The notes under the pieces: model-generated
Told to the model about the DNA's origin: nothing
Seen by the model: the letters and a program-made list of their open reading frames with translations, nothing else
The model's database searches: none
NCBI RefSeq assembly: GCF_025211055.1
Contig: NZ_JAOARO010000077.1
Coordinates: 1-64,000 of the forward strand
Origin: Vallitalea sp.
GTDB lineage: Bacteria; Bacillota; Clostridia; Lachnospirales; Vallitaleaceae
Length of the DNA: 64,000 bases
Direction of reading: 5' to 3'
Shown: positions 8,235-17,365 of the stretch, in pieces
Position numbering within the stretch: the stretch's first letter is position 1
Layout: the number at the start of each line of letters is the position of its first letter
Position numbers and translations under genes: made by a program

Positions 8235-8960
8235 ATGAAGTTGAATTTTACAAGAAGCAGTATTGTTTTTATGGTTGTTGCTTTTTTCTTGTTATTTATG
8301 TTTGTGGTTTTGGAGAGTCTTGATAGTAAGACAGTTATTATAATTTTTTTATCACTTTTTATGCTTTTTATAAGTACTAAGTGTTTTTATATAGGGTGTT
8401 TTGTTAATATTGTATTGCTTATATATTTGCCTTTTATGCTTATAGAGAATAATCATGTTTTGCTTAATAGAAATGAAACCTTTACTCTTATTTTTATTTT
8501 ATGTGCAATTTTTTTGACATCTATTTTTGATTTTTTGATACTGGCTTATCATATTAATAATAGTGATAAGAATTGTAATTTTTATATTACTTCGTTTTTT
8601 AATCGACCTTTTTTGAAGATATTGTGTATTTTCTTTTTGTATTTGTCTTTGCTATTTTCGGTTATTGATTCTTTTGCGCTTTTGTACACTCACCTAAGTA
8701 ATATATTTAATGAGGGTATAATTGGTGAGGATGAGATATTTAGTCATCTTGATGCTCTTTATTTTAGTACTACTACCTTTTTCACTATTGGTTTTGGTGA
8801 TATAAGGCCGTCGGAGTATTCGGAGATAACTAAGCGGTTAGTTATTATTCAAGCTATTATAAGTCATATAATCACTACTGTTTTATGGCCTGTTGCAATA
8901 ATTTTTGTATTTGGTAAAAGTACTAAGAAAATATTTAGTAAAGATATGGATATAAAATAA
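8235..8960 (+). CDS. Two-pore-helix type potassium channel protein
   Basis: A 241-residue membrane protein with four hydrophobic segments in the N-terminal two thirds. A classic K+ pore follows near residue 185: the selectivity filter TIGFGD preceded by SHLDALYFSTTTFF and followed by a last membrane helix. No RCK/KTN nucleotide-binding domain follows, as the protein ends about 40 residues after the filter. It would conduct K+ across the cell membrane. I chose the ATG at 8235, because the AGGAAAGG site (8219-8226) is 8 bases upstream; in-frame starts at 8211 and 8214 lack a site. The gene has its own terminator. Function as a channel is confident; gating is unknown. Confidence 0.87.
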   Translation: MKLNFTRSSIVFMVVAFFLLFMFVVLESLDSKTVIIIFLSLFMLFISTKCFYIGCFVNIVLLIYLPFMLIENNHVLLNRNETFTLIFILCAIFLTSIFDFLILAYHINNSDKNCNFYITSFFNRPFLKILCIFFLYLSLLFSVIDSFALLYTHLSNIFNEGIIGEDEIFSHLDALYFSTTTFFTIGFGDIRPSEYSEITKRLVIIQAIISHIITTVLWPVAIIFVFGKSTKKIFSKDMDIK

Positions 8961-9006
8961 TTGTCTTATATATTTACATCTTAATTTTTGGTATTTGGTA
9001 TTTTGT

Positions 9007-9041
9007 ATGGATAACAGAGTTAATCAGTATATCCATTTTTA
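9007..9041 (+). terminator. Terminator of the potassium channel gene
   Basis: Seven-base stem ATGGATA (9007-9013) / TATCCAT (9030-9036) followed by TTTTTATTT. It lies between convergent genes. Confidence 0.55.
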
Positions 9042-9059
9042 TTTCCTTCAAGTTTATAC

Positions 9060-9800
9060 TTATTTTTTCCTTACATTGCATATTATCTGAATAATTATCA
9101 CTATTACAGCAGCAATAACAGTAATGCTGATAGGACTGTTACTTCCACAATGTCTAACTAGTATACCAATCAGAGCCCAAGCTGTAGTCAATAAATAGAC
9201 CACGTCATCGTTTTTGATTGAAACATATAATGAAAGAATCAATGCAAAAACTAATACAATTACTGTCCATACAGTTTCTGATAACCCTAAACCATTCCAA
9301 CCAGTAGCTTTTAGAACAACCGATACGTTAGCTATTGTAGCTATGGATATCCAAGCTAGGTAGATGCTGAAAGGTATTCTGACGAATTTGTTATCACCGT
9401 TCTTATTCACACAGTTCTTATTTACTCTATTGTAAATCTTGATTAATGTAAATAGGAGTAATACCATTATAATCAGAGATAACCATAATTTCTCATAATG
9501 CCATGCAAATAACCATAACGCATTTAATATGCTTGAGATAAAGAAAGCAATACCTATTGAATCTATACAGGCATTTTGTTTTTGTTTTGGCATTAATCCA
9601 TAGATGACAAATCCTAGTAATAATATGTAGATTAGCCCCCATATCATGAATGTATAAGGTGCTGGCGTAAATAAGGAGTTGATATTACTGGATATTTCTC
9701 CTGTTGTTTTACCGTTAAGTGGTAATGTCACAGCAAGAATATTAACCACCACCATGATTACATATCCAATAGCATTAAGTATTCTATTACTCTTTTCCAT
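9060..9800 (-). CDS. TspO/MBR-related tryptophan-rich membrane protein
   Basis: A 246-residue integral membrane protein with about seven or eight hydrophobic segments. The loop SLFTPAPYTFMIWGLIY and the later NALWLFAWHYEKLWLS are the hallmarks of this TspO-related group in Firmicutes. Classical TspO proteins bind porphyrins and have five spans of about 160 residues; this longer form is usually annotated only as a tryptophan-rich sensory protein and its ligand is not known. The nearby B12 (tetrapyrrole) genes are about 7 kb away and probably unrelated. It appears to be transcribed alone. Confidence 0.65.
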   Translation of the reverse strand: MEKSNRILNAIGYVIMVVVNILAVTLPLNGKTTGEISSNINSLFTPAPYTFMIWGLIYILLLGFVIYGLMPKQKQNACIDSIGIAFFISSILNALWLFAWHYEKLWLSLIIMVLLLFTLIKIYNRVNKNCVNKNGDNKFVRIPFSIYLAWISIATIANVSVVLKATGWNGLGLSETVWTVIVLVFALILSLYVSIKNDDVVYLLTTAWALIGILVRHCGSNSPISITVIAAVIVIIIQIICNVRKK

Positions 9801-9888
9801 ATATCCTCGTCCTTCATTTATTATTTATTACTATATATGTCTAATATTTAATTTTAATGCAATAAATCTTGTTTTATTTTTAAAGCAG

Positions 9889-10545
9889 TTACAATATATA
9901 TCTTAATAAACCAAGAATCAATAAATGACCTGGATAAAATACATAAAATAAATATTTAATGTTGGGACCTTTTTTACCATTATAGAAATATATAAATATC
10001 AAAGCTAATGTTGAAAATACCTGCAAATTGATTCTTTCATATTCAAAATATATAATACCTAAGAATACTAATGTTAATAAAATATAACTTAATACCTGCT
10101 TATAAAAATCACCCCTGAAAACGTAGAATACAAATATAACCAATATACCTAACATACCATAATCTGTTTTAAGTAAATGTGCTATTATTCCTATTAATAA
10201 TACTGGTAATAAGCCAAATTTTTTATAATAGTCATATACAAATACAGCAAGTAATCCAAAGAAAAGTGTAAAAAACACGTTCAGTCCACTTCCAAAATTA
10301 ATAATTTTACCATCAAATGCTAAATTATAAGGTATTTCAGATATCAGTGCAAATGTAAACAATCTAATCAAGTATTTCTTAACATTATGAGTATGAAGAT
10401 ATCCTTCAGCAATTAAAAAGGCAAAGATAGGAAACGTAATCCTTCCTATTATTCTAAAATAAATATATTGTGGAAAAAATACCGCTCCTAAGTGGTCAAT
10501 TAACATTGTTAAACAAGCAACTATCTTCAGGTTGGTTGAATTCAT
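9889..10545 (-). CDS. TraX-family membrane protein
   Basis: A 218-residue polytopic membrane protein with roughly seven to eight hydrophobic segments. The N-terminal stretch LTMLIDHLGAVFFP and the following RIIGRITFPIFAFLIAEG are typical of the TraX family, named after the F-pilin acetylase and related in fold to membrane acyltransferases. In non-conjugative Firmicutes its substrate is unknown. No conjugation gene is nearby, so a pilin role is not supported here. An AGGAGATGAGAA site precedes the ATG. A gap of 257 AT-rich bases with no clear feature separates it from divergent pepT. Confidence 0.8.
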   Translation of the reverse strand: MNSTNLKIVACLTMLIDHLGAVFFPQYIYFRIIGRITFPIFAFLIAEGYLHTHNVKKYLIRLFTFALISEIPYNLAFDGKIINFGSGLNVFFTLFFGLLAVFVYDYYKKFGLLPVLLIGIIAHLLKTDYGMLGILVIFVFYVFRGDFYKQVLSYILLTLVFLGIIYFEYERINLQVFSTLALIFIYFYNGKKGPNIKYLFYVFYPGHLLILGLLRYIL

Positions 10546-10802
10546 TATTTTCTCATCTCCTCATATTATCCAATATTATTTAATAGTATATCTTAAATAA
10601 TCATTTGCTTATAGCCACTATTATATACTATTATTTTTATATTTTGTTAATTATTTTTTTTAAAATTTTAAGTTATATATATTTTAAAATTTAATATATA
10701 TTTAATTCAATCCAATCTAATGTAAGCTAAAAACACTTGCTAAAAAGTTAAAAATAACGTAAGATATTATTAGGAAAATTTGATATTGGAAGGAGAACCA
10801 AC

Positions 10803-12026
10803 ATGAATGTATGTGAAAAATTTCTAAAGTATGTAAAGGTAGAAACTACATCAAATGAAGAATCTGAGACTTGCCCAAGTACTGCTGTTCAACTCGATCT
10901 TGCTAAAATACTAGTTGAAGAATTAAACATTCTAGGACTTGAAGATATATCCCTTGATAACAATGGTTACATCATGGCTACGCTAAAAGCAAACACTGAT
11001 AAAGATATTCCATCTATAGGATTTATTTCCCATATGGATACATCACCAGATATTAGCGGTAAAGATGTTAATCCACGTATTATTGAGAACTATGATGGTA
11101 AAGATATAATGCTTAATGAAACTCTTAATGTAGTTTTATCAACAAAAGATTATCCATCACTTCTTAATTATAAAGGAAAAGATTTAATCGTTACAGATGG
11201 TACAACTCTTCTAGGTGCAGATGATAAAGCTGGTATTGCAGAAATAATGTCAGCGATGGAATACCTAATCAATCATCCAGAAATTAAACATGGTACAATA
11301 AAAGTAGCATTCACTCCTGATGAAGAAATAGGTAGAGGAACTGATAAATTCGACGCAGAAACATTCGGTACTGATTTTGCTTATACTGTTGATGGTGGAG
11401 AGATAGGAGAGCTTGAATACGAGAACTTCAACGCTGCTAATGCTTGGTTGACAATCAATGGTAATAATATTCACCCAGGTTCAGCTAAAAACAAAATGCT
11501 TAGTGCTATGGAAATAGCCTTTGAATTCGACGGTATGTTACCTCCTGATGAGAGACCACAATTTACTGAGGGTTATGAAGGATTCTATCATCTTGTAAGA
11601 ATGGCTGGGAATGTTGAACAAGTTAAAATGATGTACATAATAAGAGATCATGACAAAGAATTATATTATAATAAAAAAGATTATTTCACTAATGTAGTCA
11701 ATTATCTTAACCTAAAATACGGAGACAATACTGTTGAATGCAATTTACGAGATATGTATTTCAACATGAAAGAAAAACTAGAACCAGTAATGCACATAGT
11801 TGAAACAGCTACAGAAGCAATGAAAGCTGTTGGTGTTGAACCAATCATCGTACCTATCCGTGGCGGTACTGATGGTTCAAGATTATCATACATGGGAATC
11901 CCTTGTCCTAACCTATTTACAGGCGGACATAATTTCCACGGTAAATACGAATACGTTTGTATACAATCAATGCATAAAGCAGTAGAAACTATAGTAAAAA
12001 TCGTAGACTTATACGCACAAAAATAA
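10803..12026 (+). CDS. pepT: Peptidase T (tripeptide aminopeptidase)
   Basis: Removes the N-terminal residue from tripeptides in the cytoplasm; a dinuclear zinc enzyme of family M20B. Metal and catalytic motifs are in order: SHMDTS near residue 77, TLLGADDKAG near residue 137, TPDEEIGRGTD near residue 171 and the C-terminal metal His in GGHNFHGKYEY near residue 377. The 407-residue length is normal. The ATG follows AAGGAGAA at good spacing. It is monocistronic. The 257 bases upstream are very AT-rich and I saw no convincing promoter pair. Confidence 0.95.
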   Translation: MNVCEKFLKYVKVETTSNEESETCPSTAVQLDLAKILVEELNILGLEDISLDNNGYIMATLKANTDKDIPSIGFISHMDTSPDISGKDVNPRIIENYDGKDIMLNETLNVVLSTKDYPSLLNYKGKDLIVTDGTTLLGADDKAGIAEIMSAMEYLINHPEIKHGTIKVAFTPDEEIGRGTDKFDAETFGTDFAYTVDGGEIGELEYENFNAANAWLTINGNNIHPGSAKNKMLSAMEIAFEFDGMLPPDERPQFTEGYEGFYHLVRMAGNVEQVKMMYIIRDHDKELYYNKKDYFTNVVNYLNLKYGDNTVECNLRDMYFNMKEKLEPVMHIVETATEAMKAVGVEPIIVPIRGGTDGSRLSYMGIPCPNLFTGGHNFHGKYEYVCIQSMHKAVETIVKIVDLYAQK

Positions 12027-12173
12027 TAATTAGCCTAGCTTAATACTCATCCTTACAAAAATGTAAGTTACCTCTTTATTTTGTAATCTATGTGAATGGA
12101 ATAATTAGTCCAAGTAGAATACAATATTAGTATAAGCTAATAAAGAGCTAATTACTAACGGGAGGTAACTAAT

Positions 12174-12830
12174 ATGAAAAATTTCTTAAAAAAATTATTA
12201 GCGATATTCGGGATATTATTCCTAATGGTATTAACATATAGTCAATTCTATAATCCAAGCAACACGAATTATACTTTGGATCATAGTTTGAAAACTCAGA
12301 TTTCAAGTAATACATCTAATTATATTGAACTTGATAAATTACCTAAAAATCTAGTCAATGCAACTATTGCAATGGAAGATAAAAGATTCTATCGTCATGG
12401 TGGTTTTGATATTCTAGCAATAATGAGAGCGGCAATAATAGATATAAAAGAAGGTAGATTCGTACAAGGTGGTAGTACAATAACACAACAGCTAGCCAAA
12501 AACCTTTTTCTTAGTAGGCGGAAATCACTAATCAGGAAGTTTAATGAAATTATTATTGCAGCCAAACTGGAACGGATGTTTACAAAAGAAGATATATTAG
12601 AAATGTACCTAAATATCATTTACTATGGCGCAGGCGCTTATGGAGTAAATGATGCATCAAATGTATTTTTCTCTAAAAATGTGAGTACCCTCACCCTAGA
12701 GGAATGTGCTATGTTAGCTGGTTTACCCCAAGCCCCTAGTAGATATAACCCTGTTAAACATTTAGATAAAGCAAAGAAAAGACAAAAAATTGTTATGAGT
12801 GTTATGTTAAAAAATGGATATATAAGATAA
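12174..12830 (+). CDS. Stand-alone GT51 peptidoglycan glycosyltransferase
   Basis: A membrane-anchored enzyme that polymerises lipid II into glycan strands. One membrane span (about residues 5-22) is followed by a complete GT51 domain: motif AMEDKRFYRHGGFD with the catalytic Glu near residue 68, then FVQGGSTITQQLAKNL and, further on, a YLNIIYYGAGAYGV motif. The protein ends at residue 218 right after the domain, so it lacks the penicillin-binding transpeptidase part of class A PBPs. It is thus MtgA-like in organisation. The stop and hairpin downstream show this is a natural end rather than a frameshift. A GGGAGGT site supports the start. Confidence 0.88.
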   Translation: MKNFLKKLLAIFGILFLMVLTYSQFYNPSNTNYTLDHSLKTQISSNTSNYIELDKLPKNLVNATIAMEDKRFYRHGGFDILAIMRAAIIDIKEGRFVQGGSTITQQLAKNLFLSRRKSLIRKFNEIIIAAKLERMFTKEDILEMYLNIIYYGAGAYGVNDASNVFFSKNVSTLTLEECAMLAGLPQAPSRYNPVKHLDKAKKRQKIVMSVMLKNGYIR

Positions 12831-12835
12831 GGTAT

Positions 12836-12861
12836 TAGGGGGCTTACAGCACAGCCCCCTA
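12836..12861. terminator. Hairpin between convergent genes
   Basis: Perfect 9-bp stem TAGGGGGCT / AGCCCCCTA with an 8-base loop, 6 bases after the GT51 stop and 16 bases from the stop of the convergent VWA gene. No T-run on either side, so any termination would be bidirectional and weak. Confidence 0.55.
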
Positions 12862-12876
12862 TATGATTACATGTAT

Positions 12877-14205
12877 TTACTTAACATTAACACTTAATCT
12901 CCTTGTTCTTGTGAATTTCGTATTACTACTTAAAATAGTTCCTTCTACATCAACTCTAATAGTATGGTTACCTGATATATCTAGTTTAATAGGTTCATGT
13001 TCCACACCATCTTTTGAGTATTTAGCATATACTGGACTTTGTCTACGAGCAAATATATTAACATGAGGTAATAGTTTTTTATGTAGAGTGTTAAGTTTTG
13101 CATCCACCTCATTAACACCTTTTTTCATAAGTTCCTCATCAGGTTCAGTATTCTTGATTTCGTCTTTATATTTTTCTAGAATAGTTTCTTTTGAATCAAC
13201 TGGTGACTCTATGGTTGTTTTAATTATTATATTACCAATCTCATTTTTACTGCTTTCCAATATTGTTTTTAAGTCTAGCTGGTCTCCACAATTCATGTCT
13301 GTATTAGCCAACTTACAATTAAGTTTAATAGTACTGTTAGGCTCGAAAGCTCCCACAGTGCCTCTGAAGATATTTTGACTCATGTTTCCACACCAGCATC
13401 CTGTAGTCCATTGACCTGGTTTTGGATCATGAAGATGAAATGTTACAAAACCATTCCCAATAAAAGTAGGAGGCATTACTATTTTTTGTCCATCAGGATC
13501 TCTTAATAATATATTGACTTGATTTACTCCAGGAGAACCTGTTGTATAAATAACTGATTCATCAAGCCAGTTTACAGCAAGACTTACATGATCAGAACCT
13601 TCTGGAACATATAATGGCAGTGTTGTAAACCTATATGAATCTATTTGTTGTTTTTGATTTATGGCTGTTGTAGCTACACTTGCATCATCTGCTATCTGGT
13701 TATATATCTCAGCAAGTTCAAATGCATCAGGGCTGAAATGATACTGTCCATTGGTTTTTCTAGCTAGTTCCTGTAAAATACTACATTGCCCTCTATCCCC
13801 TAGAGCAATTGTATAAATAGGAATATCTGAAGGTAATCCTCTAAGAGGATTTCCACCCGCAGTCCACAAACCATCTGATAGAAGTATCATAGCTCTATTT
13901 GCGTTACCTGTAGCGTTAAGCATCTGGTGTCCCTGTGATATGGCCTGTTCTATATTAGTTAAATATATTGGGCTTAGCTTTTTTATTTCATTTATGGCTT
14001 CATTAATTGTTTTATGGTCTGAATGTATAGTCTTTAGTGGATATATTACTCTACTTTCTGTGGAAAAAGCAACTACTCCTATTTGGTCTGCTTCTTTCAT
14101 GATTGTTATAAATGTGGCTGCATCTGTCTTAGCTGGCTCCATATATCCAAAACTTCTCATACTATCAGACTGATCAATAAGTGACGCTATACTTACACTA
14201 GACAT
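12877..14205 (-). CDS. VWA-domain protein with MIDAS site
   Basis: A 442-residue protein that begins directly with a von Willebrand A domain. The metal-ion-dependent adhesion site is complete at its first motif (D11-x-S13-x-S15) and retains an Asp in LLSDGLWTAGG near residue 107. Residues about 170-440 are predicted beta-rich (several SLAVNW, VNILLRDPDG, FHLHDPKPGQW-type strands) with six cysteines. The end (HTIRVDVEG, RTRRLSVNV) looks like a small beta-sandwich. There is no signal peptide or membrane span. It is the second gene of a two-gene unit, starting 15 bases after the propeller/PLC gene. A role in binding a partner or ligand through Mg2+ is inferred; the substrate is unknown. Confidence 0.75.
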   Translation of the reverse strand: MSSVSIASLIDQSDSMRSFGYMEPAKTDAATFITIMKEADQIGVVAFSTESRVIYPLKTIHSDHKTINEAINEIKKLSPIYLTNIEQAISQGHQMLNATGNANRAMILLSDGLWTAGGNPLRGLPSDIPIYTIALGDRGQCSILQELARKTNGQYHFSPDAFELAEIYNQIADDASVATTAINQKQQIDSYRFTTLPLYVPEGSDHVSLAVNWLDESVIYTTGSPGVNQVNILLRDPDGQKIVMPPTFIGNGFVTFHLHDPKPGQWTTGCWCGNMSQNIFRGTVGAFEPNSTIKLNCKLANTDMNCGDQLDLKTILESSKNEIGNIIIKTTIESPVDSKETILEKYKDEIKNTEPDEELMKKGVNEVDAKLNTLHKKLLPHVNIFARRQSPVYAKYSKDGVEHEPIKLDISGNHTIRVDVEGTILSSNTKFTRTRRLSVNVK

Positions 14206-14220
14206 TATAATTCCTCCTAA

Positions 14221-16707
14221 TTATTTGATTTTTTCTTCCCAATATTTATTTATTTCCTCCACTGCTCTAAGTGGTCCTCCATCTGCCCCACGTGTTACAA
14301 AATCCACAGCTAAAAAGTTTGGTAAGTGAAACTCCCATCCTGATTTTTCATCCAAAAAAAATCTTGGATTGAATTTACATGTATTACATCTTGCTATAAG
14401 AGTGTTAAAACTATTAATAGATTTATAAGTACGTAGCTTTAATATATTCAAATACCATATTGTAGGGAAATTGTTTACTGTATATAGAGAACGATTTTTG
14501 CTTATTGGAATGCTAGCAGATTCATTTCTTTCATCATAATTACCCTTAAGACTATCTTCGCCATATTTTGTTTCTACGGAATAATCCCAGACATATGGAA
14601 GTCCATCACCTTTCTTTTCTGCAAAAACTACAAGGCGTTTGTCATTTTGAACCATCCATCCTATACTTGGCCAACCTTTATTAAGTACTGGTTCCCATGA
14701 ATAACCAGTTGAACCTTTATTGACTCTATCTGCATAGAATATCATATTAGATACTCCGGCATCATCAAAAGCCCTTTGAACTAGCTTAGGGTCCAACACT
14801 CTATTTTCAAATTGAATAGTAACAACTTCTGTAGGATTATTCTTTAACCAAATACCTATTTCACGCATTGCATCCTCAAGAAATAGCCAGCTGTAACTAG
14901 ACCACTTTGTTCCGTGATACATTACAATCTGATTAACACCATTTATCTTTTCTTTGTATATATCAAGCATCAACCCTCTAACTCCATAATCAAGCTGTTC
15001 TGTTAATGTAAGTTCCTGATTGCCAAGCCACCAGCCATCTAAAAAATAGGCAAAAGAATTATGGGACATGAGATAACAGTACTGGTCATATCGACGAGAA
15101 ACACATAGGTGCTTATTTAATGGAGCGTATACTGGACTTGTAAAGTTTGGCGTTGTAACTATGTCCTTCCATATTACACTTCCATCGTCTTTATCTAGAC
15201 AGTAACAAAATCCGTCACTAGCGGCAAAACAAACACGATTACCTATAATCATAGGTTCTCTTTCTACACCATTAGTAATATTATATTTCCATGAGAACTT
15301 AAATGGGTTAGTTCCATCTATTGTTTTAAACTCAATCCCTGTCTGATTGGTTATATCCTCTTCTAACATAGACGAATGCATATCATGTCTAATATTAAAC
15401 GAAAAAACCTTTGCTTCAATATTATTAAAGGCTACATATAATTGATTACTGGCAATTGTATAACTTCTTACTGGATACCCCTTTATAGAGCACTCACATT
15501 GTACTTCCCCGTCTTTTAAGTTTAGTACATAGAGTGAGCCATTATCACACCCAACTATAATATAGTTACCTGATATTAGTGGTGATGAATGGATAGGCAT
15601 ATCAAAAGTTTTTCTCCAGAGACATTGGTTATTAATTATATCCATTGCATAGATTGATCCTGCAACATCCCCATAGTATGCAACATAATTAAGTATTGCT
15701 GGAACTCCTTTTACAGGATAATCTAGGTCAAAACTTGAAATAACTATTTTAGTTGCAATATCAAAGGCATAAAACCCTTTATCACTTGTTAGATAGATAA
15801 TATTGTCTGATAGAACATTAGAATATATTTTCATATCCTTAGCAGATTGCAATCGTAAAATATCATAACATCCAATTTCTTTACCTGTTTCCTTATCTAT
15901 TGCATATAGAAATCCTTTTGATGTGGATATATATACTTTTGAATCAAATACTACAGGAGTAGCATCTATGCTACCTTTCATTGTGTATTTCCATTTGATT
16001 TTTCCTGAATCTGTATAAAGTGCATATAAACAACATGTATTATTTCCATCACCAAAATAAACGACATCATCAACTACTACTGGTTTTGATGTTAAAAATC
16101 CATTATCTGTTTTAAATGTCCACTCTTCTTCTCCATTATCTATGTTATGAGCAGTTATTGCTCCATCAGTATCTGAGAATATGGCATATTGCTTGGACTT
16201 GTCTATATAAGAATCATTAAAAAAAATACCTAGATTATCAATATATGCACTGTTGGTTGCACGATAGACTGGAGGTAGTTCTAGAAAAACCCTAGCTTTT
16301 TTTGCCCCTGTTGGGATAGTAAAACTAACTGATTTTTGATCTAACCATTTATCCCCCTCAGTTAAATCTACTACCTTAATTACTGGTTGTCCATCAAATT
16401 CAATACCTATTGCAAAATTTCTACTAGTTGGTATTTCGTTAGGATATAGTCCAAAAAATATTAACAAGCTGTTACTATAGGATTTAGGAATTTCAAACTC
16501 AATAGTGCTTAATCTTCCCGACATTCCGTTGCCTGCTGACAATTTACAGCTATACTCTGCTGAAAGAAACTGTTCACTTGACCTTTCAACTCGCCATGAT
16601 TTTGACATATCAATCCATGGATTATCCTCAAGTAAAGTTTCAAAACGGAAAAAACGCCCAAAAATAACTTGATCCTTCTTATAGATTTCATAATGTTCCT
16701 CCATCAT
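14221..16707 (-). CDS. Beta-propeller / PI-PLC-like fusion protein
   Basis: An 828-residue fusion with three parts. Residues about 20-165 look like a jelly-roll binding module (WRVERSSEQF ... SAYIDNLGIFF). Residues about 170-530 carry PQQ-type propeller repeats of the form VYFGDGN..LYALYTDSGKIKWKY, repeated about seven times. Residues about 540-800 match the phosphatidylinositol-specific phospholipase C X domain: LMSHNSF with His549 and MYHGTKW with His598, plus GVRGLMLDIY between them. These are the positions of the two catalytic histidines of bacterial PI-PLC, so the site seems intact. No signal peptide is visible. First gene of an operon with the VWA gene. An AGGAGGAAT site supports the ATG. 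Substrate and location are unknown. Confidence 0.78.
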   Translation of the reverse strand: MMEEHYEIYKKDQVIFGRFFRFETLLEDNPWIDMSKSWRVERSSEQFLSAEYSCKLSAGNGMSGRLSTIEFEIPKSYSNSLLIFFGLYPNEIPTSRNFAIGIEFDGQPVIKVVDLTEGDKWLDQKSVSFTIPTGAKKARVFLELPPVYRATNSAYIDNLGIFFNDSYIDKSKQYAIFSDTDGAITAHNIDNGEEEWTFKTDNGFLTSKPVVVDDVVYFGDGNNTCCLYALYTDSGKIKWKYTMKGSIDATPVVFDSKVYISTSKGFLYAIDKETGKEIGCYDILRLQSAKDMKIYSNVLSDNIIYLTSDKGFYAFDIATKIVISSFDLDYPVKGVPAILNYVAYYGDVAGSIYAMDIINNQCLWRKTFDMPIHSSPLISGNYIIVGCDNGSLYVLNLKDGEVQCECSIKGYPVRSYTIASNQLYVAFNNIEAKVFSFNIRHDMHSSMLEEDITNQTGIEFKTIDGTNPFKFSWKYNITNGVEREPMIIGNRVCFAASDGFCYCLDKDDGSVIWKDIVTTPNFTSPVYAPLNKHLCVSRRYDQYCYLMSHNSFAYFLDGWWLGNQELTLTEQLDYGVRGLMLDIYKEKINGVNQIVMYHGTKWSSYSWLFLEDAMREIGIWLKNNPTEVVTIQFENRVLDPKLVQRAFDDAGVSNMIFYADRVNKGSTGYSWEPVLNKGWPSIGWMVQNDKRLVVFAEKKGDGLPYVWDYSVETKYGEDSLKGNYDERNESASIPISKNRSLYTVNNFPTIWYLNILKLRTYKSINSFNTLIARCNTCKFNPRFFLDEKSGWEFHLPNFLAVDFVTRGADGGPLRAVEEINKYWEEKIK

Positions 16708-16822
16708 ATTCCTCCTTTTTATTATTTTAGTGTTCTTTTTAAATAATTATATCATAATTTTATATATTTTATGTTTAATTTATTAATGTTTTAATATTTT
16801 TAACATAAAAAATATTATAAAA

Positions 16823-17365
16823 CTAATATTCTATTCCTTTCTCAGCTTTTCTACCTTCATTATAATAATGCTTTCTTTCTTCGCAAACAGTGACTAGGTC
16901 TACAGCATCCATGAGTTTTTGTGGTGCATTTCTACCTGTTATCACAACATTAGTTCTGTCAGGTCTATTTTCAAATACATTAATGCATTCTTCTACAGAT
17001 ATAACATCTTCTACCTTGAATCTAGTAATAGCAAATACATTATTTATTTCATCTAAGACAATAAGGTCATATTCTCCACTGTTAATCTTTTCTTTTGCTA
17101 ATGACCATGCCTCTTCAATACCTTTTTTATGCTCATCAATGTCTCTGATATTAGTGAATCCTTTACCCATTTGGTACATTTCAACCCCAAGTTTTTTAAA
17201 TACTTCTCTTTCACCAATCAGATTATCTGGCGATTTGATAAATTGAATAATACATACTTTCTTACCATGACCTATTGAACGGATTGCTAACCCGAACGAA
17301 GCGGTACTTTTACCTTTTCCATTACCTGTATAACACAGTACAACACCCTTTTGATTAATATTCAT
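16823..17365 (-). CDS. cobO: Cob(I)yrinic acid a,c-diamide adenosyltransferase
   Basis: Transfers the adenosyl group of ATP to the reduced cobalt of corrinoids, the step that makes coenzyme-form B12. The 180-residue protein has the P-loop NGKGKSTAS near residue 15 and the CobA/CobO motifs VCIIQFIK and YDLIVLDEINN. I chose the ATG at 17365, because GGGAGG lies at proper distance; an ATG at 17380 would overlap that site. It overlaps the end of cbiG by 11 bases and is the last gene of the cobalamin operon, so it shares the riboswitch control at 26195-26350. Confidence 0.93.
   Translation of the reverse strand: MNINQKGVVLCYTGNGKGKSTASFGLAIRSIGHGKKVCIIQFIKSPDNLIGEREVFKKLGVEMYQMGKGFTNIRDIDEHKKGIEEAWSLAKEKINSGEYDLIVLDEINNVFAITRFKVEDVISVEECINVFENRPDRTNVVITGRNAPQKLMDAVDLVTVCEERKHYYNEGRKAEKGIEY

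Noticed and set aside
9889..10545. TraX gene as evidence of a conjugative element
   Set aside because: No relaxase, coupling protein, or type IV secretion gene is nearby, and TraX-like proteins occur widely in chromosomes.
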